Below, in pieces: positions 41,937 through 50,403 of a DNA stretch of 52,413 nt; position 1 is the first letter of the stretch; each line of letters starts with the position of its first letter. The stretch spans positions 1 through 52,413 of the forward strand of contig JAGBZD010000067.1 in NCBI GenBank assembly GCA_017628395.1. Reading direction: 5' to 3'. The notes under the pieces are model-generated. The model was given only the letters and a program-made list of their open reading frames with translations. It did no database searches and was not told where the DNA came from. The DNA comes from Paludibacteraceae bacterium. GTDB lineage: Bacteria > Bacteroidota > Bacteroidia > Bacteroidales > Paludibacteraceae. Position numbers and translations under genes: made by a program.

Positions 41937-43142
41937 TTATTTTAATTTTGCTAATGCCTCTTTCATACGGCGCATGGCCTCTATGATAAGCTCTTCGCTG
42001 GTGGCATACGAGAATCGGATGCAATTATACTCGCCAAAGGCACTACCCGAAACGCATGCCACATGTGCCTCTTGCAGCAGGTAGGTCACCAACTCATCTG
42101 CATTGTGGATTGTCTGACCATTGTATTTCTTACCAAAGAACGCTGATACATCGGGGAAAAGATAGAACGCTCCTTGTGGCTCTAAGACTTTCATGCCCTC
42201 AATTTCTCTGGCGAGTCCCAAAATAAGGTCACGGCGTCGTTCAAATGCTTGACGCATTTCCTCAACACATTCTTGTGGTCCCGTATATGCAGCTTCAGCG
42301 GCTTTTTGTGCGATAGTAGTAGCACATGTAATCATCTGCCCTTGAAGGCGTTTGACGGCAGTAATGAAATCTTTGTCATGGCAAGCCAACCAACCAATAC
42401 GGTAGCCTGTCATAGCAAATGCTTTGCTCACACCATTGATGACAACAATACGGTCCTCAATCTCAGGGAACTGCGCCAATGTCTCGTGCTTGCCCGTATA
42501 GAGGATGTGCTGGTAAATCTCATCAGCCAACACCACTACTTGTGGATGCTTAACAAGCACTGCTACAAGTGCTTTGAGATTATCAAGCGTATAAACAGAG
42601 CCAGTAGGGTTGTTAGGCGAGCAGAGCATGAGCAGTTTCGTCTTAGGTGTGATAGCAGCTTCCAATTGCTCTGCAGTAAGGCAGAAATTGTTCTCCATAG
42701 TGGTTTTTACTAAAACACTCTTACCTTGCGCAATCTTTACCATTTCTACATAACTTACCCATGAAGGAGTAGGGATAATGACCTCGTCTTCAGGACCAAT
42801 CAATGCCTCAATAGCGTTGCATATGGCTTGCTTAGCGCCAACTGAAACAACAATTTCATTGGCATTGTATGGCTTTACGGGATAATGTTGTATGTCCTTA
42901 TTCAGCGTATCTGCAATAGCTTGACGCAAGGCAGGGAAACCGGGTGTTGGACCATAATGAGAGATGTCATTGTTGATTGCATCAATAGCAGCTTGTTTGA
43001 CATGTGCAGGAGCAGGAAAATCGGGCTCTCCCAGGGATAGACCAATCACATCTACTCCTTCAGCACGGAGTTGTTGGCATAATGCAGCCACTTGCAAGGT
43101 TTGCGACTCTTCGAGCGCAGCAATTCGTTGTGAGATATTCAT
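41937..43142 (-). CDS. aspC: Aspartate aminotransferase-type PLP enzyme
   Basis: A 401-aa class I aminotransferase. Features are GLSLGEPDFPAP at the N-terminus, YGPTPGFPALRQAI, PSWVSYVEMVK, SPNNPTGSVY, the Asp and Tyr of LADEIYQHILY, the PLP lysine (about residue 239) in VNGVSKAFAMTGYRIGW, and the substrate Arg in CIRFSYATS. Probably an aspartate/2-oxoglutarate aminotransferase of the Bacillus/Thermus Ib type; related amino acids are possible. Confidence 0.93.
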   Translation of the reverse strand: MNISQRIAALEESQTLQVAALCQQLRAEGVDVIGLSLGEPDFPAPAHVKQAAIDAINNDISHYGPTPGFPALRQAIADTLNKDIQHYPVKPYNANEIVVSVGAKQAICNAIEALIGPEDEVIIPTPSWVSYVEMVKIAQGKSVLVKTTMENNFCLTAEQLEAAITPKTKLLMLCSPNNPTGSVYTLDNLKALVAVLVKHPQVVVLADEIYQHILYTGKHETLAQFPEIEDRIVVINGVSKAFAMTGYRIGWLACHDKDFITAVKRLQGQMITCATTIAQKAAEAAYTGPQECVEEMRQAFERRRDLILGLAREIEGMKVLEPQGAFYLFPDVSAFFGKKYNGQTIHNADELVTYLLQEAHVACVSGSAFGEYNCIRFSYATSEELIIEAMRRMKEALAKLK

Positions 43143-43151
43143 ATGTGTATA

Positions 43152-45152
43152 TTATAATTTTGTTCCTAAAATACTATATAAATCATTGTCAATATAGATG
43201 ACTAATTGATTGTCAATAATCGCTTTGCGAATAGTAGGATTGTTGTTTGTAGTAATGTTGTCTGTGCCCGTTTCTTCGGTCACTTCTTGGCTTACGCACC
43301 ATAATTCCAATGCATTCCACGACCACATTACAATGGCATCCAATTGCGTAGTGAGTGTGGTGATAATACCTGTATTGAAAGCATCTACAACCGTTACTGG
43401 ATTGATTTGTGGTGCAGTGGCTATGTTCTGCTCATCAATCACTACATCTGTGAGGCGAACATAGCGACATACATCAGCAGAATCTACGATGGTAGTTATT
43501 TCCTCTGGCAAGCATGTTATTTTGTTTGTCTCTACATTCCATGCTTGAGTTGGCGATATCTCGGGTACTCCGTAGTAGTTGCGGAAGCGTCCTACCACTT
43601 GGCGGAGTACATGTCCATTTGCCAATCCTGCACCATAGCGTTTTCCTGCTCCGTCCCCTGTATCATAAATGAGCATAGAGCCCGTATGATCACGAACAAA
43701 GATATAGGAGTCAAACTTCTTTGTTACTACAACCGAATCTAAATACACGGTTTCAAAGTCAGCTGATTGTACTGCTTGGCTGACGGTCGCTGGTGCTATG
43801 GCACGCAACATGACAGGGGCTTGGCAGGTAATGTCACCACTACTGAAAACCAATGTGTCAACAAAATTGCCTGCTTCTGTTGCTTGATATGAGATAGTCA
43901 GGTTTCCGCCATCGCGGTCTATTGTAGTTGTTGACAAGTGGAATGGTGCTCCGTGTTTGAGTACAACGGAAATATCTTCTGTCAGTCGGTTAGCATTGAC
44001 TTGAATAGTCTGGCTACCAGATGCTTCCCCACTGCGAAGCAATACTGTACCAAAATTGGTGAGAGGTGCAACAATAGCCATCGTGTCGCCTAATGCTTCT
44101 ACTCTACGATAAATGCATACGGGTGTCTGGCTTAATTCTGCATAGCAACCGAATAGAGGAGGGTTATTGCTTGCGTTGTATTGCAGGTATTTGCCTTTGC
44201 TATTACCTAAGTTCATGATGGTTGCTTCACCATTTTGGGCAATGTTGATATTCCAATAACCATAGTTGCCATAGGTCTTGCTATCGTATAGTTTATCCCA
44301 CAATGCCAATTTGTTTTTTGTTTGTCCGCCATTGGCTACCAGATAAGCGCACTCGTAACGAACATTATCTTCTATGTAAAATGCTACTTCACCATTTAGT
44401 TCGGTTTTGTGCAATGTGTAAATGGCATTATCATCAGCTGCCACTTGCATACGATCTTCGGAATATTTTCCGCGAATAGCGTGTATATTATTGGAAGATA
44501 CTGCTTCGTCAAAGTAACCCATGATATTATTCACAGTAGGGTCTTGTACACCAATGATGATTTGATCGGAGTCTTGCAGCTGACTGATGTCTGTTACCAA
44601 CTGATAAGTGTCGGTAGTGAAAGGCGATGAACCGCCATTATTGCTACGAATACTGAGCGTATTGATATTGATTGAATTCTCGGTGCAGGTAACCCAAAAG
44701 CGTATTTTTCCTGTTTCCGCAGTAGCAATCTGTAAGGTGGTATCACGGTTGTATTGTCCCATGTTTTTTTGGGGACGATTGATTACCAATTCATGGGGAG
44801 TATTTTCTCCTACTTGCACAAAGATACTACCTTTACCTTTGGAAGCATTTTGGCAGAAATTAATGTCAATGCCACGCACTTCTTCAAATGTAACAACAGA
44901 TGTAGCACCTGCGTTCGAAGTACTTGTCTTTACACTCACTCCACGACTATAAATACGATTTTGCGCATCGGTACGACCGTCGGAATATTCATATGCCTCT
45001 TGGTCGCATACCCATCCATCGGTTTTTCCATCGCAGGTGGTAGCATTTACTTGACTTTTCCAATCTTTGGAAGTGAAAGTGTATGTAGTAATACCCGCAT
45101 AACTATGTAGTAATGCAACACATGTAAAAATAAAAGATAAACAATATTTCAT
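43152..45152 (-). CDS. Large secreted protein with C-terminal DGQ/DNQ-type sorting signal
   Basis: A 666-aa exported protein with signal peptide 1-19. The N-terminal ~170 residues form a jelly-roll-like region (ITTYTFTSKDWKSQVNATTCDGKTDGW). The middle repeats beta segments, and an OB-fold-like part near 490-600 contains SYIFVRDHTGSMLIYDTGDG and GRFRNYYGVPEIS, as in some Bacteroidota exported nucleic-acid or carbohydrate-binding proteins. The last residues (KAIIDNQLVIYIDNDLYSILG) match the C-terminal signal of the next gene. No catalytic motif was found. It is 10 nt from the aminotransferase start, and the phosphodiesterase gene precedes it by 19 nt. Confidence 0.82.
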   Translation of the reverse strand: MKYCLSFIFTCVALLHSYAGITTYTFTSKDWKSQVNATTCDGKTDGWVCDQEAYEYSDGRTDAQNRIYSRGVSVKTSTSNAGATSVVTFEEVRGIDINFCQNASKGKGSIFVQVGENTPHELVINRPQKNMGQYNRDTTLQIATAETGKIRFWVTCTENSININTLSIRSNNGGSSPFTTDTYQLVTDISQLQDSDQIIIGVQDPTVNNIMGYFDEAVSSNNIHAIRGKYSEDRMQVAADDNAIYTLHKTELNGEVAFYIEDNVRYECAYLVANGGQTKNKLALWDKLYDSKTYGNYGYWNINIAQNGEATIMNLGNSKGKYLQYNASNNPPLFGCYAELSQTPVCIYRRVEALGDTMAIVAPLTNFGTVLLRSGEASGSQTIQVNANRLTEDISVVLKHGAPFHLSTTTIDRDGGNLTISYQATEAGNFVDTLVFSSGDITCQAPVMLRAIAPATVSQAVQSADFETVYLDSVVVTKKFDSYIFVRDHTGSMLIYDTGDGAGKRYGAGLANGHVLRQVVGRFRNYYGVPEISPTQAWNVETNKITCLPEEITTIVDSADVCRYVRLTDVVIDEQNIATAPQINPVTVVDAFNTGIITTLTTQLDAIVMWSWNALELWCVSQEVTEETGTDNITTNNNPTIRKAIIDNQLVIYIDNDLYSILGTKL

Positions 45153-45171
45153 TTCTTCCTAAATTATAGTG

Positions 45172-46362
45172 TTATTTTGCAACTCCTAATATTGAATAGG
45201 TATTATTATTGTGTTTTATATACAATTGTCCATCGCGAATGAACTTATTTGTTTGCTCATTGGCGCTTTCTATTTCAGTTATATTTGTAGTTTCAGAAAC
45301 TGTAACACTACATTCCGCTTGTAGATATGCTATTGTGGCGGTGATGGTATATGTTCCTACTTTTTTGCTTGTGAATTTGGCTGTTGTGCCATTGGTTTTA
45401 AGTACGCTATTGCGATTCGTAGGATTGTAGCGCCATAATAGTTTGTCGTATTCGGCATCGGGTGGTGTGATAGTAAGTTGAAATGTAGCCGTATCGCCTA
45501 TTGCTATGGTTATTTGGGTTGGCGAAAGTGACAGACTATCTACATTGGTGATGGGGTATACTTCATCCCAATCTACTTCCTCTAATTCTGGCATGTCCGC
45601 AGGAATAAGATAGTCGCATGTCATTGTGGTGCAACCGAGTTCGCCATGTTGTTGGTAGTTCGCCAAACTATTAACGGTCCAGCATGCCACTTCCATGCCT
45701 GCGTCGTGGCATTTGCGAGCCATATATTTAGAGAGTCCGCCAGTTTGAACACTTGGATTGATATCCCAAGTCTTGCACCACTCGTAGCGTGCTTCTGTCA
45801 CTTCGTAGCAGAGGTATTGGCATTTTAGCGCAGGGTAGTTGGTGCGTACATACTCTAAGGATTTCTGCATAGATGTCAGTATATAGGCTTTGTCAACCAT
45901 ATCATACTTCTGAATTAATGCATATAATTTGGGGAACCAACTCATGTCGTTGTTATTGATGCCAGATGCCCATTTCAATTCAATGATAGGGAAGATATTA
46001 TAGGTTTTGCAAATCTCCAAGTATCGATCCACCGTACACAATTTGCCAGTATATGTAACGCCACCACGCGTTTGTGTAAGGGGTAAATCTTTGAGGTCTT
46101 CCCATTTGGTAGAAGCAATGGCTATATTATGTCCTACGCGGCTTAGATCATCATCGTGCCAACATACACAAATACCATCACTTGTTGTTTTAACATCAAT
46201 TTCTAATCCTGTATAACCATAGTGGTTTATGCCGTTTAGGAATGCCTCTTCGGTGTTTTCTACTCCGCGATAGCTGCCACGATGCCCTGCAAACTGAGGT
46301 TTCCATGCATATACTTGTGTAATAGTGCAAAAAACACACAGGAGGATGAATACTTTTTTCAT
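45172..46362 (-). CDS. Secreted glycerophosphodiester phosphodiesterase with Ig-like domain
   Basis: A 396-aa exported protein. Signal peptide 1-19, then a GDPD domain (about 22-265): catalytic H27 in AGHRGSYRGVENTEEAF, metal ligands in GLEIDVKTTSDG, the second His in CVCWHDDDLSRV, and PIIELKW. A bacterial Ig-like (BIG2) domain follows at ~280-350 (LSLSPTQITIAIGDTATFQL). The C-terminus KFIRDGQLYIKHNNNTYSILG is the exported-protein signal shared with the next gene. Start 46362 is chosen because it gives the signal peptide; the frame is open further upstream without one. Confidence 0.9.
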   Translation of the reverse strand: MKKVFILLCVFCTITQVYAWKPQFAGHRGSYRGVENTEEAFLNGINHYGYTGLEIDVKTTSDGICVCWHDDDLSRVGHNIAIASTKWEDLKDLPLTQTRGGVTYTGKLCTVDRYLEICKTYNIFPIIELKWASGINNNDMSWFPKLYALIQKYDMVDKAYILTSMQKSLEYVRTNYPALKCQYLCYEVTEARYEWCKTWDINPSVQTGGLSKYMARKCHDAGMEVACWTVNSLANYQQHGELGCTTMTCDYLIPADMPELEEVDWDEVYPITNVDSLSLSPTQITIAIGDTATFQLTITPPDAEYDKLLWRYNPTNRNSVLKTNGTTAKFTSKKVGTYTITATIAYLQAECSVTVSETTNITEIESANEQTNKFIRDGQLYIKHNNNTYSILGVAK

Positions 46363-46391
46363 GATGTTTATTGTTTGGAGGTTAATAGCGA

Positions 46392-47135
46392 TTAAGGGGT
46401 CAATGGACGGCGAAACTCTGCCAATACGATGGCAGTTGCTATACCCACATTCAGACTTTCTGATGTAGTCTCTCCTACATGGCAGGATGGGATGAGAATA
46501 GGATGTGTAACCTTTGTGCATACAGCGGATGATATACCATTTCCTTCATTTCCCATGACAATAACACCATATTGTTTGTTAGGAATTGTTCCTTCTGCAT
46601 ACATGTTTTTGCCATTCAGTAGTGTTCCATAGATGGGGTAACCTGCTGTTTGCAGCTCAGATAAGGTTTGCACTAAATCCTCTACATAGTGCACCCGTAC
46701 GCGCGCGAGAGCTCCCATAGTAGCTTGCACTACCTTTGGATTATAGCAGTCGGCAGTATCTTTTGAGCAAATGATATCATACACCCCAAACCAATCGCAA
46801 GTGCGAATGATTGTACCCAAGTTTCCAGGATCTTGTATTCCGTCCAATGCCAATAGTATTTTTTTATTCTGTAAATATTCGGCAAGTGGGGCTTCTTGGT
46901 TTCGTTTTTCGAACACACCGATTACGCCTTGGGGCGTGCGCAACGACGACATCTGCTCTATTTCTGCTTGCGTTGCATTTTCTGCTGTAATCAGTAAGCG
47001 CAAATCAAAGGCATGCCGCAGGTCGTTTACACATTTTGCGCCTTCTGCTATGAATAATCCTTGCTCATCGCGGTATTTCTTCATTTGCAGACTGCGCACC
47101 CATTTTATTTGTGCTTTTGTTAAATGTTGGCTCAT
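46392..47135 (-). CDS. TrmH/SpoU-family RNA methyltransferase
   Basis: A 247-aa 2'-O-methyltransferase of the SPOUT fold. An N-terminal substrate-binding region (LTKAQIKWVRSLQMKKYRDEQGLFIAEG) precedes SpoU motifs 1-3: DGIQDPGNLGTIIRTCDWFG, IVMGNEGNGIS, and IPSCHVGETTSESLNVGIATAIVLAEF (in parts). It uses S-adenosylmethionine through a knotted C-terminus. The target RNA (rRNA or tRNA) is not clear. Start 47135 matches the usual N-terminus and lies downstream of the minus-strand promoter at 47168-47198. Confidence 0.92.
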   Translation of the reverse strand: MSQHLTKAQIKWVRSLQMKKYRDEQGLFIAEGAKCVNDLRHAFDLRLLITAENATQAEIEQMSSLRTPQGVIGVFEKRNQEAPLAEYLQNKKILLALDGIQDPGNLGTIIRTCDWFGVYDIICSKDTADCYNPKVVQATMGALARVRVHYVEDLVQTLSELQTAGYPIYGTLLNGKNMYAEGTIPNKQYGVIVMGNEGNGISSAVCTKVTHPILIPSCHVGETTSESLNVGIATAIVLAEFRRPLTP

Positions 47136-47167
47136 ACGATGTGGTAGTATAGTAATACAAAACAGCG

Positions 47168-47198
47168 CAAAATTACTATTTTTTTTTGATATGTACAA
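47168..47198 (-). promoter_or_regulatory. Promoter for the RNA methyltransferase gene
   Basis: The minus strand reads TTG (47196-47198), 20 nt spacing, TAATTTTG (47168-47175). Confidence 0.6.
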
Positions 47199-47234
47199 GT
47201 ATTTTCTGCTATTTTTTAGAAAATAGAATGTTTG

Positions 47235-47266
47235 TTTGTGTATTTGGAAAAAAAATAGTACTTTTG
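47235..47266 (+). promoter_or_regulatory. Promoter for the MATE gene
   Basis: TTTG (47235-47238), 20 nt spacing, TACTTTTG (47259-47266), 40 nt before the start. Confidence 0.75.
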
Positions 47267-47306
47267 CAAATGAATTAGTTTGATAATCGTTTGTGGATTA
47301 TAATTT

Positions 47307-48656
47307 ATGAACAGACAAATACTTCGATTGGCAATACCAAGTATATTGGCTAATATCACCATTCCGTTGGTAGGATTGGTGGATACAGCTATTGTGGGAC
47401 ATATTTCCGATGCACATGCCATAGGTGGCATAGCTATTGGCACAATGCTTTTCGATTTGCTCTATTGGAACTTCGGTTTCTTGCGTGTAGGGACAAGTGG
47501 TATGACTGCGCAAGCATTTGGTCGTGATGACCGTGAGTGTTGTGCGCGTTTGTTCACGCAGAGCGTTGGGATTGCGTTGTTGGGTGCGGTGTTGATTTGG
47601 TTGTTGCAATGGGTGTTTGTGACGGGTGTGTTGTATCTTGTTCCGTGTTCGCCAGAGGTAGATGCTTTTGCGCGTGAGTACTTTTTTATACGCGTATGGG
47701 CTGCTCCTGCTACGCTTAGTTTGATGGCTATTAAGGGGTGGTTTATAGGTATGCAAGACACGGTTAGTCCGATGATTACAGATATAGTGGTCAATGTGGT
47801 GAATATGGTGGTCAGTTATGTTTTGGCTGTCTATACGCCTGTGGGAGCATTGGGTGTTGCGTATGGTACGGTGGTAGCACAGCTGACGGGCTTGCTGCTT
47901 TCGATTGTTATTCTTGGGGTCAAATACCGCAGTGTGTGGCAGGGTTTGTCGATTCGCCAATTGCTTCGAGATATGCAGGGTATTGGGCAACTTATGTCGC
48001 TGAATGCTAATCTGTTTGTGCGCTCTTTGTGTTTTATGATTGTCTATGTGGGCTTTACAGCATTGTCTTCTAAATATGGCGATACGGATTTGGCGGTTTG
48101 TAGCATATTGATGAAGCTGTTTATGTTGGTTTCTTATTTTGTAGATGGTTTTGCTTATGCTGGCGAAGCGTTGGTAGGTAAATTCATTGGCGAAGCCAAA
48201 AACAATATTACCGATCCCAAATCCTCAATTGCCAATAGTCAATTGCCAATCACCAATACCCCTCTCGCTTCGGTTGTTCGTTTGTTGTTCCGTTGGTCGT
48301 TGGGTGTCGGTGCGGTGTTTACTTTCTTGTTTGCTTTGGCATATATGCCTATGTATCGTGCAATGACGAGCGATGCTATTGTATTGGAGCGTTTGACGCA
48401 TTTCACGGGTTGGTTGATTGCTATGCCTATCGTGAGCACATTGGCGTTTATGTGGGATGGCGTGTATGCTGGTGCTACGGCGGGACGGCAGATACGCAAT
48501 GCCATGATTTGGGCTGCAATTGGCTTTGTTGTGGGCTATTGGTTGTCGCCTGAGGGGTGGGGAACACATGCTTTGTTCGTTGGTTATTTCCTTCACCTTG
48601 CTGCCCGTGTCATTTATCTTACTGCCACATGGCGTCCCCTCGCTTCTAAATTATAA
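47307..48656 (+). CDS. MATE-family efflux transporter (DinF type)
   Basis: A 449-aa multidrug and toxin extrusion protein with about 12 transmembrane helices in two similar halves. IPSILANITIPLVGLVDTAIVGHI at the start, GTSGMTAQAFGR and VSYFVDGFAYAGEALVGKFIGEA are typical of the DinF branch, which exchanges substrates for Na+ or H+. The loop between the halves (about residues 305-320) is repeat-derived: heptamers at 48220-48261 encode SSIANSQLPITNTP. The substrate is unknown. Confidence 0.92.
   Translation: MNRQILRLAIPSILANITIPLVGLVDTAIVGHISDAHAIGGIAIGTMLFDLLYWNFGFLRVGTSGMTAQAFGRDDRECCARLFTQSVGIALLGAVLIWLLQWVFVTGVLYLVPCSPEVDAFAREYFFIRVWAAPATLSLMAIKGWFIGMQDTVSPMITDIVVNVVNMVVSYVLAVYTPVGALGVAYGTVVAQLTGLLLSIVILGVKYRSVWQGLSIRQLLRDMQGIGQLMSLNANLFVRSLCFMIVYVGFTALSSKYGDTDLAVCSILMKLFMLVSYFVDGFAYAGEALVGKFIGEAKNNITDPKSSIANSQLPITNTPLASVVRLLFRWSLGVGAVFTFLFALAYMPMYRAMTSDAIVLERLTHFTGWLIAMPIVSTLAFMWDGVYAGATAGRQIRNAMIWAAIGFVVGYWLSPEGWGTHALFVGYFLHLAARVIYLTATWRPLASKL
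48220..48261. repeat. 6 x 7-bp repeat inside the MATE gene
   Basis: AATCCTC, AATTGCC, AATAGTC, AATTGCC, AATCACC, AATACCC in phase, in the cytoplasmic loop between the two transporter halves. Confidence 0.88.
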
Positions 48657-48787
48657 TTTTTTAATAATACTTCGTTTCATTCGCCCAATTCGCCGTGATA
48701 AATTTCTATAATAAATGGCAATTTTTGTTGTTAAATAATAATTTTTGCTAATTTTTGGTCTAATTTTGTATAATTTTTGTTTTTATT

Positions 48788-49342
48788 ATGCTCCAGAAAC
48801 TCGAAAATAGAAAATGGCATGTGCTCAAGAGCACTCCTTTGTTGAATCTTGGACCATGGCTAAATGTGCGCCAAGAAGAAGTGGAACTACCTAATGGCAC
48901 GCAAATCCCTGCGTGGTTCGTAATGGATTTTCCCAATTGGATTAATGTGATTGCAATCACTAAGGACGGCGATTTCGTAATGATAGACCAGTATCGCCAT
49001 GCTTTGGGCGAGACGCATTATGAGTTGGTGGCGGGTGTTGTGGATGAAGGTGAAACACCTTTGCATGCAGCCATGCGCGAACTGAGCGAGGAGACGGGCT
49101 ATGAAGGAGGTGAATGGCAAGCGTTTATGGAACTCTCGCCTAATCCTACTAATCATACGAATAAGAGTTATACTTTTTTGGCGACTGGGGTAGAGAAAGT
49201 GCGCGAACCGCACCAAGAACCATCGGAGGATATCCATGTGCATATCCTCACTCGCGATGAGGTGAAGGAATTACTTACTTCGGGTGAGATCATACAGGCC
49301 TTGCACGCTGCGCCACTTTGGAAATACTTTGCAGGTCTGTGA
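48788..49342 (+). CDS. NUDIX hydrolase (ADP-ribose pyrophosphatase-like)
   Basis: A 184-aa NUDIX enzyme. The box GVVDEGETPLHAAMRELSEE plus TGYEGG at about residues 81-106 matches GX5EX7REUXEEXGU completely. The N-terminal strand region (WLNVRQEEVELPNGTQI) and the order VIAITKDGDFVMIDQYRHALGE are like ADP-ribose and nucleotide-sugar pyrophosphatases. The substrate is inferred from similarity only. The upstream gap from the MATE gene (132 nt) is AT-rich with no clear promoter box. Confidence 0.9.
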   Translation: MLQKLENRKWHVLKSTPLLNLGPWLNVRQEEVELPNGTQIPAWFVMDFPNWINVIAITKDGDFVMIDQYRHALGETHYELVAGVVDEGETPLHAAMRELSEETGYEGGEWQAFMELSPNPTNHTNKSYTFLATGVEKVREPHQEPSEDIHVHILTRDEVKELLTSGEIIQALHAAPLWKYFAGL

Positions 49343-49376
49343 GTTGAAAGTGCGTATGATTTTTCTTATATATTAC

Positions 49377-49431
49377 GCACTATTCACGGACAATACACGC
49401 ACAATACACGCACAATAAGCGCACTATTCCT
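49377..49431. repeat. 5 x 11-bp tandem repeat after the NUDIX gene
   Basis: GCACTATTCAC, GGACAATACAC, GCACAATACAC, GCACAATAAGC, GCACTATTCCT: five units in exact 11-nt phase. The remaining gap to 49577 holds nothing I recognise. Confidence 0.88.
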
Positions 49432-49577
49432 ATCACTTCCGCGAAGGATCACTGGCAGATGATTATTTTATCTCCCTATCTTCGAACAACGATTATAACA
49501 TTTGGTAAAGTATCGCTTGTTGGAGTATAGTAAAAGTATTTAATTTTGCAATTTTACGCATATTTGGTCCAAAAGAT

Positions 49578-49608
49578 TTTGTTGTTTCAGAAAAAAACAG
49601 TACCTTTG
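49578..49608 (+). promoter_or_regulatory. Promoter for the SDR gene
   Basis: TTTG (49578-49581), 19 nt spacing, TACCTTTG (49601-49608), 27 nt before the start. Confidence 0.8.
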
Positions 49609-49635
49609 CTGTTGTAAATAAAAACTAAATAATCT

Positions 49636-50403
49636 ATGTACGCACTTATTACAGGAGCCAGTTCGGGTTGTGGCTATGAATACGCCCGTCAGTTGGCAGC
49701 AAAAGGATATGATTTGCTCATTGTGAGCAACGAAGAAGCTATTCACGAGAAAGCACAACTGCTTCGCGCAGATTTTCCCGTAAAAGTAGTTAGTTTGGTA
49801 CAAGATTTAGGCACACAAAACGCTGCCAAAGAACTCTATACCTATTGTCAAGAACAACACTTGGAAGTAGAGGTGATTATCAATAATGCGGGTGTGTATC
49901 ATGACCGCGACTTCCTACAAGATAGCGAGGCATTCAATATGTTGATCTTCAATTTGCATATGATAACACCTGCAATGCTGATCTATTATTTTGCTCCAGA
50001 TATGGCACAACGCGGAAAAGGGTATGTGCTGAATATGTGTTCGGTAACAGCCGATATTGCAGTACAACGCTTGGGCAGTTATGCCAGTACAAAGGCATTC
50101 TTGAAGAATTTTAGTCGTTCGACTTATGTCGAGCTCAAAGATAAAGGTATAATTGTTACAGATATAACACCTGGTGCTATCAATACGGGATTGTACAATA
50201 TTCGCCCTTGGGCAACGAAATTAGGGTTAATCCTTGGGTACATAGTACAGCCAGAATACCTTGCGAAACGCGCTCTCAGAGGAATGTTCCGTGGTAAAGC
50301 CAAAGTGAGCGTACCATGTGTGTGGAACGCTGTGCTGATTGCGCTTGTGGCATTGGTGCCTACATGCTTGCTTCGTTTGATACGAAAAACGGGATTATTC
50401 TAA
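49636..50403 (+). CDS. Short-chain dehydrogenase/reductase
   Basis: A 255-aa SDR. The nucleotide-binding TGASSGCG is at residues 6-13, NNAG near 88, catalytic Ser near 137 (MCSVTAD) and Y149-ASTK153. The C-terminal ~30 residues (VWNAVLIALVALVPTCLLRLIRK) are hydrophobic and basic, suggesting membrane association, as in the DltE/YqjQ-type SDRs. The substrate is unknown. The 3' end overlaps the convergent HAD gene by 9 nt. Confidence 0.9.
   Translation: MYALITGASSGCGYEYARQLAAKGYDLLIVSNEEAIHEKAQLLRADFPVKVVSLVQDLGTQNAAKELYTYCQEQHLEVEVIINNAGVYHDRDFLQDSEAFNMLIFNLHMITPAMLIYYFAPDMAQRGKGYVLNMCSVTADIAVQRLGSYASTKAFLKNFSRSTYVELKDKGIIVTDITPGAINTGLYNIRPWATKLGLILGYIVQPEYLAKRALRGMFRGKAKVSVPCVWNAVLIALVALVPTCLLRLIRKTGLF

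Noticed and set aside
46363..46521. Longer start of the phosphodiesterase gene at 46521
   Set aside because: It overlaps the RNA methyltransferase gene and would bury the signal peptide that begins at 46362.
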